A stretch of 22,959 nt of DNA. Source: Dictyocoela muelleri. Lineage: Eukaryota; Microsporidia. This document shows, piece by piece, positions 1 through 8,435 of this stretch. The notes beneath the pieces were generated by a model, which was not told where the DNA came from, made no database searches, and was given only the letters and a program-made list of their open reading frames with translations. The DNA lies in the NCBI GenBank assembly GCA_016256075.1, contig SDVU01000069.1, positions 1 to 22,959 on the forward strand. Reading direction: 5' to 3'. Each line of letters opens with the position of its first letter. Within the stretch, counting starts at the first letter, position 1. A program made the position numbers and the translations under genes.

Positions 1-277
1 TTCTAGCCTAAAATTATCGAAAAAGGAATCCTTCCGTATTGAAACATATTCCTTTTTGTTCATGCATTTGGAACGATTTGATCTCCATGCACATCCATCA
101 ACTGTTCGCTTATATGAAGCAAGTCTCATATCAAAGCAACAAATTGGACATTTCCGCTCTTTATGCAAAAACCCCTCATGCATTAAGAATATGCATAGCT
201 CTTTACCCTTTAAAACTATGCATTGCTGCTCAAAGAATTCGTTGCTATCATAAGGGTATAAATTATTATTTTTTTTA
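1..277 (-). pseudogene. ISXO2-like transposase, N-terminal part, cut by window edge (copy 1)
   Basis: This is a minus-strand reading frame, open from about 277 to base 1 and running off the window. The first in-frame ATG is at 183-181, giving 61 visible codons. Reading on, one sees MHEGFLHKERKCPICC, then YKRTVDGCAW, then YVSIRKDSFFDNF. This order (helix, CxxC zinc ribbon, DG-x-x-W, S-I-R-K-x-SFF) is the usual N-terminus of IS1595/ISXO2-type transposases that are abundant in microsporidia. The catalytic D-D-N part would lie left of the window. Family-like sequence (LCIFLM) starts upstream of the first ATG, so the natural start may be lost or shifted; whether the copy is intact cannot be judged here. 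It is plain DNA-transposon material. Confidence 0.72.
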
Positions 278-1196
278 TAGGGGGGAAATTAATCGGGTTG
301 ATCCAAACATTGATGTTATAATCTCTTAGAATATTATCTTTGATTTTTTGAAAACTCAGGCGCATCATTGTTTAAATATTTTTTAATTTAAAAATTTTGT
401 ATCTTCATTTAAAATATTTTCGGCTACCATCTCGTTTTTCGGTACTTATTTTTCCCGAGCCTCTAAACCTTGAAAATATTTTTGAGATAGTAGTACGATT
501 ACAGTATAACATACGTGCGATTTCGGTTATTTTAAATGATTATAATTAAATTTAATGTCTATCTATCGTTTTTTTGTTAATTCACATCCCCATAAAGGTT
601 TCTAAGGTGTTAATTTAAATTAAAACTGCGGATTTTGATTTGAAAAATATCATAGAAATCAAAAATTATAAAGTGTGAATTTCGATTTAAAAAATGTGAA
701 TTTCGATTGAAACATTTTTAAAAATTAAAAAAATATAAAGTGTGAATTTTGATTGAAAAGTGCGAATTTAATGAAAACTGTAATATAAATATTTAAAATA
801 TATAAATTATTGTTTTTATTTTTTTCACGAGGAAAAACATTTTAATAGCTCTTCGGTGAAAAAACACAGGATTAAAGTTCATTCAATTTCAATATTTTTT
901 TCAATTACTTTCAAAGTCATTATACTCTTTTATAATATTTTTTAATAAAAATTTTGCTAACTTTACTTTTAAGTCTACGAATTGTATGCTCAAAATAAAG
1001 ATGACTTTAAATCTCTATTTTGACTGTAGGATACATGGATGAATCTTTGAAACAAAGGGTTGTGTGTTTATTTGTAAAACATATGAAATGTAAATGAACA
1101 ACTGGGGGTTTCGAAATATAATATATAATTTAAAATATAGATAATGTTTAAATATTATCTATATAAAGAAAATTATCTAAATAAAATGTTTTTTTT
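278..1196. other. AT-rich non-coding stretch
   Basis: I see no gene with recognisable product on either strand. The only structure is the short repeat at 615-790. Some of it may be the 5' end of the ISXO2-like element whose transposase occupies 1-277. Confidence 0.5.
615..790. repeat. Degenerate short tandem repeat upstream of ISXO2-like copy 1
   Basis: Four to six imperfect units around GTGTGAATTTCGATTGAAA (also GTGCGAATTTAATGAAAA and CTGCGGATTTTGATTTG) occur here, separated by AT-rich spacers. It lies about 340-500 bp upstream of the transposase of copy 1. A similar repeat stands upstream of the ISXO2-like copy at 4560-6070 (see 6127-6264), so it may be part of the 5' region of the element. 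Confidence 0.5.
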
Positions 1197-1343
1197 AAGT
1201 TTTTAATATCTTCATCTTCTAGCAGGCGTGTTAACAGAAAATCAAATTTTGTCTCTGTTTATTTCTGCACATATGAAAATTAGAACGCTTTCATAACTGA
1301 TGTACATCTTTCATATTCTAAAACGGTAAAAAATCTTGTTTTT
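1197..1343 (+). repeat. Direct repeat outside MULE, left copy
   Basis: About 147 bp, starting AAGTTTTTAATATC and ending TAAAAAATCTTGTTTTT. The same sequence occurs in the same orientation at 2961-3108 with roughly 90% identity by eye, including GGCGTGTTAACAGAAAA and CACATATGAAAATTAGAAC. The two copies lie just outside the inverted repeats of the MULE element. Confidence 0.85.
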
Positions 1344-2925
1344 CGGACTGAAATATGGAAATTATTTCCGAAAAAACGCCGGATTTTTGATGAATAAAAT
1401 TATTAATTTTATGAACCCTTATGAAAAATTTTAAATTTTTTTTTATATTTAATATTTATATGAAAATTCATACCCATCAAAAAATTTAATTAATATAAAT
1501 CTCAAATATTCTCGCCATATTCTCATAAAACTCTAATTCAACATATAAATTAAAATTCATTACTACAGTTCTCTTATTGTTTTCACTTATCTTGGATCTT
1601 ACTCTCCCGGAATTTAAATTTCGAATGACTATTCTTATTCTCATTTCTTCTTTTTTCATAAGATCGACAATCTTCCCAAGTGAGGGTTTTTTTCTATTGA
1701 TTTTAGAATTAAGGTATTTATGATACGCCTCACAACTATTTGTCGTCGTAGGCAAGTTGTTTATTATTCGGTCATATATTGACCAGAAACTTATTTGTTT
1801 TCTACTTATACTATTATTAATGAAATTTTTCTCAAAAAATTCTGTTATTAAATTGTATTAATTACAATTTTTTTTTATATTTATAATTTTATCCAATTCA
1901 AATCTTAAATTTTCTTCGGGTACATATGCAAGGCATATAATATATTTGAAATACTTCTTAAAATTGGTATCATTCTTATAACATTGAATTATTTTGTTTT
2001 CATTCATGTATCTCACAATTATCTGTGTGAAATGAAAATTACAGCCTTTGAGTTCACAAAAAGGAAAAACATTTTTTACTGCATTATATACGGATATTTC
2101 AAAATCTATCTCTAACATTTGCGGAGATATTGCGATAAGTTTTTTTTTATCTCTTTAAATATCTGTAAATATGATTCCCGTGTTTTGGATTTCATTATTA
2201 CATATATTGATGGAACAATTTTACCAAATACTTGACAGTAAATTATATAAATTTGAGAATAATTTATCGGTGCAGTATAAAAAGTACCATCAGACATCCA
2301 AATTTTAGATTTACTTAATAATTCAATATTTTCATTTGTAGAAAACATAATATAACCATTTTTATCATGACTAAGATTATATGATCTCATAAATAATTTA
2401 TTATCAAATAATATTTATATAATTCCGAAATAATTGATTAATTGATCTCATTTTTGGATAAAATTGAATATTTTAATCTATTGTAATAATCTCTTAAATT
2501 ATCAAAATTACCTATAAACTTTTTTCTTCTTGATCAATTGAAATAATAGATTTACGAAAACTCACATCAAACTCATTATTAGTATTAAGCAATCCATTTT
2601 TTAATTTCTTATTTAATTTATTTTTAGCAAGTCTGTGGTGCTCATCTCTATGATAATGATCTATAAATTTTAATATTTCAATTAATTCATTATTTAAACG
2701 CAGCCTACCCCGAAAATCTCTTCTGATACATCGATAGCTAATGAAATTATTATATTTTTTATCAAAATTATGAATAATCACCCTGTATATGACTTTTTCA
2801 TTAATATTTTTTTGAGATTGTTCAATTTTAAAATTTTTCAGAAGGGTTCATAAAATTAATAATTTTATTCATCAAAAATCCGGCGTTTTTTTCAAAATAA
2901 TTTCCGTGATTTCAGTACGAAAAAA
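1339..2925 (-). mobile_element. MULE-type DNA transposon, decayed
   Basis: The element is about 1.59 kb, bounded by inverted repeats of about 95 bp (1339-1433 and 2828-2925). The best-conserved arm core reads ATCAAAAATCCGGCGTTTTT on the right side, with its complement on the left. It encloses a minus-strand transposase with FLYWCH and MULE motifs. No clean 8-10 bp target duplication could be read at the outer ends, because a 147-bp direct repeat lies there. The arms are about 85% identical by eye, so insertion is not very recent. Confidence 0.72.
1486..2781 (-). pseudogene. MULE-family transposase with FLYWCH-type N-terminus, broken
   Basis: Read from 2781 down. The first piece, 2781-2512, begins MIIHNFDKKYNNFISYRC and carries FRGRLR and HYHRDEHH, matching a FLYWCH-type zinc finger. 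The stretch 2511-2391 still reads like the linker (NLRDYYNRLKYSILSKNEI) with stops. The piece 2390-2112 has WMSDGTFYTAP, the first catalytic Asp region. The piece 2118-1858 has MLEIDFE (second acidic position) and KGCNFHFTQ, the G-C-x-F-H-x-x-Q signature. After one in-frame TAA the same frame runs on through FWSIYDRI and TTTNSCEAYHKYLNS to 1486, giving the third acidic residue. I count one clear frameshift near 2115, one stop near 1859 and further damage between 2512 and 2390. Family assignment rests on these motifs in correct order. Confidence 0.8.
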
Positions 2926-2960
2926 GACTCCGGCGTTTTTTTCGGACTGCCGTTTTTTGA

Positions 2961-3108
2961 AAGTTTTTAATATCACTATCTTCTAACAGGCGTGTTAACA
3001 GAAAAACAAATGTTGTCTCTGTTTATTTATGCACATATGAAAATTAGAACACTTTCATAACCGATGTACATCTTTCATATCCTAAAACAGTAAAAAATCT
3101 TGTTTTTT
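2961..3108 (+). repeat. Direct repeat outside MULE, right copy
   Basis: This is the partner of 1197-1343, in the same orientation. Between it and the right inverted repeat (2926-2960) lies a second short piece of the terminal motif (TCCGGCG followed by TTTTTTTCGGACTGCCG), which suggests an earlier insertion or a rearranged end. Confidence 0.85.
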
Positions 3109-3315
3109 CATCAAATTGTTAAACATAACAAAGGATTTAAAAACAATAAAGAATAACATACAAACAATATTGGAAAATTATGGTTAGAATTAAAGTATGA
3201 AGAGAAGCAACGTTTGGGAATAAAGATCTCAAATTATTTCATTTTTAAATGTTTTTTGTCTATATTACAATTTAAAAAATTATGAATTAAATTATATGAG
3301 AAAAATCATGTATAG

Positions 3316-4178
3316 CCACTAGTTCAAATTCCACTAGTTATAAATTCCACTAGTTATAAATTCCACTAGTTTCAAATTCCACTAGTTCCAAATTCCACCA
3401 GTTCCAAAATCCACTAGTTCCAAATTCCACCAGTTCCAAATTCCATTAGTTCCAAATTTCACTAGTTCCAAATTTCACTAGTTCCAAATTCCACTAGTTC
3501 AAATTCCACTAGTTCAATTTCCACTAGTTCCAAATTCAACTAGTTCCAAATTCCATTATTTCTAAAATATTATATGATATCGTTTAATACACTTTAAATA
3601 AGCAAATGAAATATTAATAAATTAATAGCAAAAAGTCTGAATTGAAAATATTTTTTTAAAAATTATAATTCGTTTTTATGAACATAGTAAAGAGGAATTT
3701 GGGCTTAACTCTATTTTTTATAAGATTTCTACCTCAGAATTTATAAGTCTTTCATTACATCGAAAAAATAAATAATTCAATCGTGATGGAAATCTTAAAA
3801 AGAATGAGTTAAGCCTACTGTGACCTTTATTTAAATATGTTAACAAAAACGAACTGTAACTTTTTTAAAAAAATAATTTCAATTCAGACTTTTTGCTATT
3901 AATTTATTAATATTTCATTTACTTATTTAAAGTGTATTAAACGATATCTTATAATATGTTGGAACTAGTGGAATTTGGAACTATTGGAATTTGGAACTAG
4001 TGGAATTTAAAACTATTGGAATTGTGAACTAATAGAATTGGGAACTAGTGGAATTTGAACTAGTGGAATTAGGAACTAATGGAATTTGGAACTAGTAGAA
4101 TTTGGGACTAGTGGAATTTGGAAATATTGGAATTGGAACTAGTGGAATTTTGAACTAATGGGATTTGGAACTAGTGGA
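3316..4178. mobile_element. Foldback-like inverted-repeat element with tandem-repeat arms
   Basis: The left arm opens with 16 imperfect units of about 16 bp, consensus CCACTAGTTCCAAATT (3316-3562). It continues as unique sequence (3565-3730) containing GATATCGTTTAATACAC and TTAATAGCAAAAAGTCTGAA. After a short centre near 3731-3790, the complement of the unique part follows (about 3790-3957), then 14 units in reverse complement (3958-4178, GGAACTAGTGGAATTT). No coding region is present. Arms made of tandem repeats are the defining design of Foldback (FB) elements. The 9-mer GAGAAAAAT stands at 3298-3306 and 4187-4195, nine to ten bases outside the repeat arrays, and may be a target duplication. 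The inner arms are still highly similar. Confidence 0.72.
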
Positions 4179-4521
4179 CCATAACCGAGAAAAATGGATT
4201 GATATTATTATTTTATATCAAAAAAATATTGCATTATTAAACTTTTTTCTTTTCAATTAGAAAATAAATATTTTTTTCATAATTAATTTTTAGGTATATG
4301 AAAAAATTATCTCTTTTGTTAAAATTAGCTGTTTTTGAGCAAATTTGGTTTCTTTGAAAAATTAGAAAAGGCCAAATAAAAAAAATTAAAAATTTAAGAT
4401 GTTTAATAAAATTATAAGCTCGTTGAATCTTGTGTTTTTGAGATCTCATACATCCAAAAGCAATATATATAGAACCCACACATTTAAATGATTGAGAAAC
4501 CTTGCTCTTTTCATAAAAAGC

Positions 4522-4543
4522 ATATATATATATATATATATAT
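4522..4543. repeat. (AT)n microsatellite
   Basis: Eleven AT dinucleotides in a row, within the 3' side of the decayed ISXO2-like element. Confidence 0.9.
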
Positions 4544-4673
4544 CGAGATTTATAAACCTTAATATTTTGAATAATAATTTATAGAATATGTGGATAAACA
4601 GAATTTTGAAAATTATTTATCCTAGAATGATTCAGAACTAAATGATTATTACCTATTACACTTTCATAAGTAT

Positions 4674-5255
4674 GGTTCTCGAATACTTTGTCTTCCGACA
4701 AAAAAAATAATCATTAATGTCGTGACAAAAAAAATAAAATCATTAATTTTAAAAAATTTTTTTTATTTAAAATTAATTAATTATCATTTTTATTTAAAAT
4801 TAATTCATTATCAATTTTACAAAAATTAATTAATTCTCAATAAATTGTAAAAACCAATTAAATAATCATCAAAGAAAACTCTTTTAATCATATACCTAAA
4901 AAAGTTTTTTAATATTTTGTTATATTGTGGTTTTTAAGCAATCCTATTTTTAAACCAGACTAATTTGTTTATTTTGTGTTAGTGTGTATATCAGTTTTAA
5001 GATCGTTCTTAAGGAAATAATTAAAATGTATATGATTAAAGAGTTTTCTTTGATGGGTATTTGAAATATTTTATACAATTTATTATGAATTAATTAATTT
5101 TTGTAAAATTGATAATGAATTAATTTTAAAAAAAATTGATAATTAATTAATTTTAAATTAAAAAATTTTTAAAATTAATGATTTTATTTTTTTTGTTACG
5201 ACCATAAGGATTATTTTTATTTTTTTTTGTCGAGGGGAAAAAGTATCCGAGAACC
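4674..5255. mobile_element. Non-autonomous inverted-repeat element inserted in ISXO2-like copy 2
   Basis: 582 bp with arms of about 225 bp: left 4674-4900, right about 5025-5255. Outer ends read GGTTCTCG and CGAGAACC. Arms share CATCAAAGAAAACTCTTT and ACAAAAATTAATTAATTC, interleaved with AT-rich steps. The centre (about 4900-5025) codes for nothing recognisable. Flanks read CATAAGTAT on the left and CATAAGCTC on the right, so a 6-9 bp target duplication (CATAAG visible) fits. It splits the codons of a W-R-A-Y motif of the transposase. Confidence 0.75.
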
Positions 5256-5668
5256 CATAAGCTCGCCAAGTATCCGTAATTACAATAGAACCATGTAGAA
5301 TAAATCCATCAATAATTGTTCTTATGGTTAATGCATTAATAGTTGGAACATAAATCAGTAAACAATTTATGGTACCTCTTTCTATACATCAAATGTACCA
5401 TTGATTATTATTTCCCCACCTGTTTTATTTTCTTTTGAAGAAAAGAGACTCATCAATTTCAATTATTGTTCTACTACCATTCGGAAATATACCACCTATT
5501 GGTTCTTATATTTTTATCGATTCATTTACAATTATCTCACGCAAAAAGATTATATAAATTTGTAAGAGTCTTTCTATCTACTCTCTAGCAATATTTATTA
5601 AATATTCGTCTTTTATGTATTATAAACTGAAAGTATCTACTTGTAAAAGGATATATTGATTGAAGAGA

Positions 5669-5826
5669 GAAAAATATTTGAAGCTAGTCCAAAATTCCCC
5701 CCCAGAGCGACCTAGTCCAAAATTTCCCCCCGATTCTAAAAATATAAGTAAAATATTATTAACTCTTTAGAAGCTAGTCCAAAATTTCCCCCCCGGGGGA
5801 AAATTTTGGACTAGCTCCAAATATTT
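5669..5826. mobile_element. Small C-rich inverted-repeat element (MITE-like)
   Basis: The ends are AAATATTTGAAGCTAGTCC on the left and the complement GGACTAGCTCCAAATATTT on the right. The motif TAGTCCAAAATTTCCCCCC occurs three times forward (near 5688, 5712, 5776) and once reversed (5795-5815). The last two form a near-perfect 40-bp hairpin meeting at CCCCCCCGGGGG. There is no coding content. It lies inside the N-terminal third of ISXO2-like copy 2. Confidence 0.65.
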
Positions 5827-6126
5827 TATATTAGAGTTGTATTTCTCCGCATGGGTTTAAACAAATACATGTTATTGAAGATTTTTTCAATGTCTCTTTA
5901 CAACACACATTTGATTCCTCAAAAACACATAATTTTTTATTTGGAATGGGTCAGTGTTTTATCGAGAACTCAAACATTTCCATATTGTCATAACTTAATC
6001 TATATATGTCAGTTTCGGGAACTCCGCTTCTCTGATATATGTAAGACTAAATTAATCGGCGTTCGTCCGTGTACAATTTTTTTTACCTTAACATGGTATA
6101 TTTCACTTAACTTCTATTTCATTTTT

Positions 6127-6264
6127 TTTTCAAAAACGGTTTTCATATTTTCAAAAACAGTAAATTTCCCCAAAAAAGCGTAATTCACCAAAAACAGTGA
6201 ATTTGACTAAAATCTGCGAATTTGACTAAAAACTGCCAATTTCCCCGAAAACAGCCAATTTCCC
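6127..6264. repeat. 19-bp degenerate tandem repeat upstream of ISXO2-like copy 2
   Basis: Six or seven units of 19 bp, consensus close to AAAAACTGCGAATTTGACT with a CCCC variant (CAATTTCCCC). It lies upstream of the minus-strand transposase fossil and resembles the repeat at 615-790, which is placed likewise upstream of copy 1. It ends about 220 bp before the start codon of the 6485 gene. Confidence 0.65.
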
Positions 6265-6368
6265 CTATATACTTTTTTTGTAACATACATATCATCCCAT
6301 GACCTTTATTGGTTGTGGGTAGTCAGAGCCTTGCACCATTACTTGATTATTTTTGTCTCCTTCTTACC

Positions 6369-6484
6369 GCGATATAAAAATCAAAATTTTTCTCCAACCC
6401 ATTATCCAATAAAAATCAATTTAATCAATAAACTTTAACCAAAATGATCAAAAATCTTTACTAAAAATTTTCACTTTCACCCAC
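6369..6484 (+). promoter_or_regulatory. Probable start-site signals of the 6485 gene
   Basis: GATATAAAAATC (about 6370-6381) is TATA-like. AAAAATTTT lies at 6463-6471. CACCCAC ends one base before the ATG, with CCC at 6480-6482. The C-rich box touching the start codon matches the CCC-type signal known upstream of microsporidian genes, and the same arrangement is seen at 13140 and 21786. Confidence 0.5.
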
Positions 6485-7771
6485 ATGATAACAATTCAAT
6501 TTTTATTTTTCGTATTTAATCCAATATTTTCCTCGGAAGATATCATTATGAAAGAATTAAATAAGAAGAATCCTATTCCTGAAGAAGATCATAATTTAAA
6601 TGTCACTGATGAATTAATAAGCCAGGATCCTTTGCTAGACGAGCCTCTACTAAATGTTCTTCAACAGAATGAGTCTCCACTAAATGAACCCCCACTAAAT
6701 GATTCTTTACCAAATGAGCCACCACCAAATGAACCTTTACCAAATGAGCCTCCGCTAAATGAACATTTACCAAATGAACATTTACCAAATGAAACTTTAC
6801 CAAATGGTCATTTACCAAATGAGCCACCGTCAAATGTGCCTACGTCAAATGAGCCTTTACTAAATGAAATAAACGAACTTATTCAAAAATATTCTTCTTC
6901 TACAATAACGAATTTAATTATGTCATTTTACGATATAATTTTAAAAGAGGTATATAAACGAGCTATTGGGTATAACATAACATGTAAAAATGGAAAATAT
7001 ATCAGATTTGCAAGTTTTGAAAAAAATCCATTAAAAGACAATCAGTTTTTTAACAATATTACCGAGGGATATTTATCTTCAAATAAGAAAATGTCATACC
7101 TATGGCTTCATAATATTTCTAAAGGTTATAAAATATACAAAATTTCTAAAAAGCAAAAAATTGATAGAAGTATGAAATTTATTTTTATCTCTGAGGTTAT
7201 TCCCAGTTCCGATGATATTCATTTTATTTGGAAAATTTATAACGAGATAAAACATTTTGATGAATACAAAAACAAATATATTGTTATATCAATTACTGAA
7301 AATGGAAAAAATCAGAATAATTTTATCAAAAATATTGTTTCTAATAAGTTCACCGATATTTATTTAGAGCCGATGAATGATGAACCAGGCTCTATTAAAA
7401 TTCATACTTCAGGTATATCTACTGAAAAAATTGATAAAAATATTCAAAATTTTTTATACAAAATTAGTGTCTATAACGGTGAAAATACAGAAATAGTGAT
7501 CATTTATACTCCTACGTTGAGTTTAAATTTAAAATTGATTAAGGAAAATGAATCCGAAAATACTTTAAAAATCTCTTTATCAAACAAAATTGCGAATCAA
7601 GATCTTCAGATTATATTTTCATATAATAACCCTTGGAATCCAAAGATAACTTTAGATAATGAAGAATTGTCCTACAAACCAGATATCGGAGCATCTGTTT
7701 TTAAAGAAATAATGAAAATTAATGATAGCCCATACTCTAATTTTTTTATATTTTCAAGGGATTTTATATAA
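6485..7771 (+). CDS. Secreted or surface protein with Pro/Asn pentapeptide repeats, unknown function
   Basis: This is a 428-residue protein that I do not recognise. Residues 1-17 (MITIQFLFFVFNPIFSS) form a signal peptide. Residues 54-128 are about 15 imperfect pentapeptides of the type x-L-P-N-E (LPNEP, PLNEP, LPNEH). Residues 129-428 look like a folded, mostly beta-rich domain with Asn-X-Ser/Thr sites and almost no cysteine. The start is supported by CACCCAC right before the ATG. After the TAA at 7769-7771 the same frame stays open for 38 codons to the TAA at 7886-7888. It encodes a basic stretch (PIRRKF) and then about 22 hydrophobic residues including ILILCGAIAVCLAY, ending KSLKLN. This is an ordinary type I membrane anchor with a short basic tail. 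The annotated stop may therefore be a recent nonsense change, a polymorphism, a sequencing error or a read-through stop. Neighbours are transposon fossils, so context gives no hint of role. Confidence 0.85.
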   Translation: MITIQFLFFVFNPIFSSEDIIMKELNKKNPIPEEDHNLNVTDELISQDPLLDEPLLNVLQQNESPLNEPPLNDSLPNEPPPNEPLPNEPPLNEHLPNEHLPNETLPNGHLPNEPPSNVPTSNEPLLNEINELIQKYSSSTITNLIMSFYDIILKEVYKRAIGYNITCKNGKYIRFASFEKNPLKDNQFFNNITEGYLSSNKKMSYLWLHNISKGYKIYKISKKQKIDRSMKFIFISEVIPSSDDIHFIWKIYNEIKHFDEYKNKYIVISITENGKNQNNFIKNIVSNKFTDIYLEPMNDEPGSIKIHTSGISTEKIDKNIQNFLYKISVYNGENTEIVIIYTPTLSLNLKLIKENESENTLKISLSNKIANQDLQIIFSYNNPWNPKITLDNEELSYKPDIGASVFKEIMKINDSPYSNFFIFSRDFI

Positions 7772-7888
7772 CCGATCCGTAGGAAATTTCTTTCCGAAAA
7801 TATTTTAATTTTATGTGGAGCTATAGCTGTTTGTTTAGCATATAAAATCATTTTTATAATAGTTCTAAAATCTTTAAAATTGAATTAA
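7772..7888 (+). other. In-frame extension encoding a membrane anchor
   Basis: These 38 codons continue the frame of the preceding gene after its TAA and end at a second TAA (7886-7888). The product has charged residues (RRK), one long hydrophobic segment of about 22 residues, then KSLKLN. The chance of such a regular anchor arising randomly in the right frame directly after a signal-peptide protein is small, so I think the ancestral gene ended at 7888. Confidence 0.65.
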
Positions 7889-8131
7889 TTATTATTTAGA
7901 AAACGCTCATTTCGATTTTGAGGTTCGTATTAAATGTGAAATTAAAGTTTATATTTTCAAAAGTTATTTTTTTATTTTTTTGTTTTATTTTTGAAATTAC
8001 TGCTTTATTAAAAATTATTTTTAAAAATTAAAATTCGAAGAAATAATGATACTATCCCAATATAAATAATCATCTTTGTAATACAAAAATATTATGAGAA
8101 ACCCCCATAAATTATAAATATGATTATTTGG

Positions 8132-8435
8132 AATTTTCCTCCTCCGGGGAGTCGAAAAAATGAACCCGGTGAAAGGATAGTAGAAACTGTAAAGACGAAG
8201 AATATGTAAAAATGTCCTGGATTCCGAGGAGCTTTTATTTTTTATAAGAGCTGATAGAATGAAAGATGTGTTGAGTCCACTCTTCGGGTGGACTCAACAC
8301 ATCTTTAATTCTATTAGCTCTTATAAAAAAATAAAAGCTCCTCGGAATCAGGGACATTTTTTTATATATTCTTTGTTTTTACAGTTTCTACTATCCTTTC
8401 ACCGGGTTCATTATTTCGACACCCCTCGGATTTTT
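8132..8435. mobile_element. Long-hairpin MITE, copy A
   Basis: About 300 bp of nearly perfect palindrome. Each arm is about 145 bp. Left-arm landmarks are GAACCCGGTGAAAGGATAGT, AAATGTCCTGGATTCCGAGG and GATGTGTTGAGTCCAC; the complements follow in reverse order. The loop is only TTCG closed by C-G. There is no coding content. Arms differ at few positions, pointing to a younger age than copy B. Confidence 0.85.

Larger units (their letters stand above)
4560..6070 (-). pseudogene. ISXO2-like transposase, decayed, with two nested insertions (copy 2)
   Basis: Minus strand, read from about 6070 down. Near 5975-5850 one sees MTIWKCLSS, then VFEESNVCC and TLKKSSITCICLNPCGEI, matching the zinc-ribbon end and following helix. 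After a small insertion (5669-5826) come INIARE, FLREIIVNESIKI and IIEIDESLFFKR (first catalytic Asp). Then NCLLIYVPTINALTIRTIID and IVITDTWRAY (second Asp) follow. A 582-bp inverted-repeat element interrupts exactly after this. Beyond it the gene resumes as HLVLNHSRINNF (the N-H motif) and NIKVYKS at about 4560. Several stops and frame changes are present, so it is long dead. The family call is by motif order; a database search was not possible. Confidence 0.75.

Noticed and set aside
39-329. Plus-strand open frames over the first 330 bases (96 and 65 codons)
   Set aside because: They are antisense to the recognisable ISXO2-like transposase N-terminus on the minus strand.
3316-4178. CRISPR array
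   Set aside because: Units of about 16 bp abut without spacers and are inverted in the second half; the genome is eukaryotic.
4237-4479. 80-codon minus-strand frame
   Set aside because: No recognisable motif and no C-rich start signal. It might be part of the C-terminal tail of ISXO2-like copy 2, but the similarity is too weak to claim.
5851-6183. 110-codon plus-strand frame
   Set aside because: It lies antisense to the N-terminal part of ISXO2-like copy 2 and runs into a short tandem repeat; composition looks random.
6603-6833. 76-codon minus-strand frame with HLV repeats
   Set aside because: It is the shadow of the pentapeptide repeat of the plus-strand gene.
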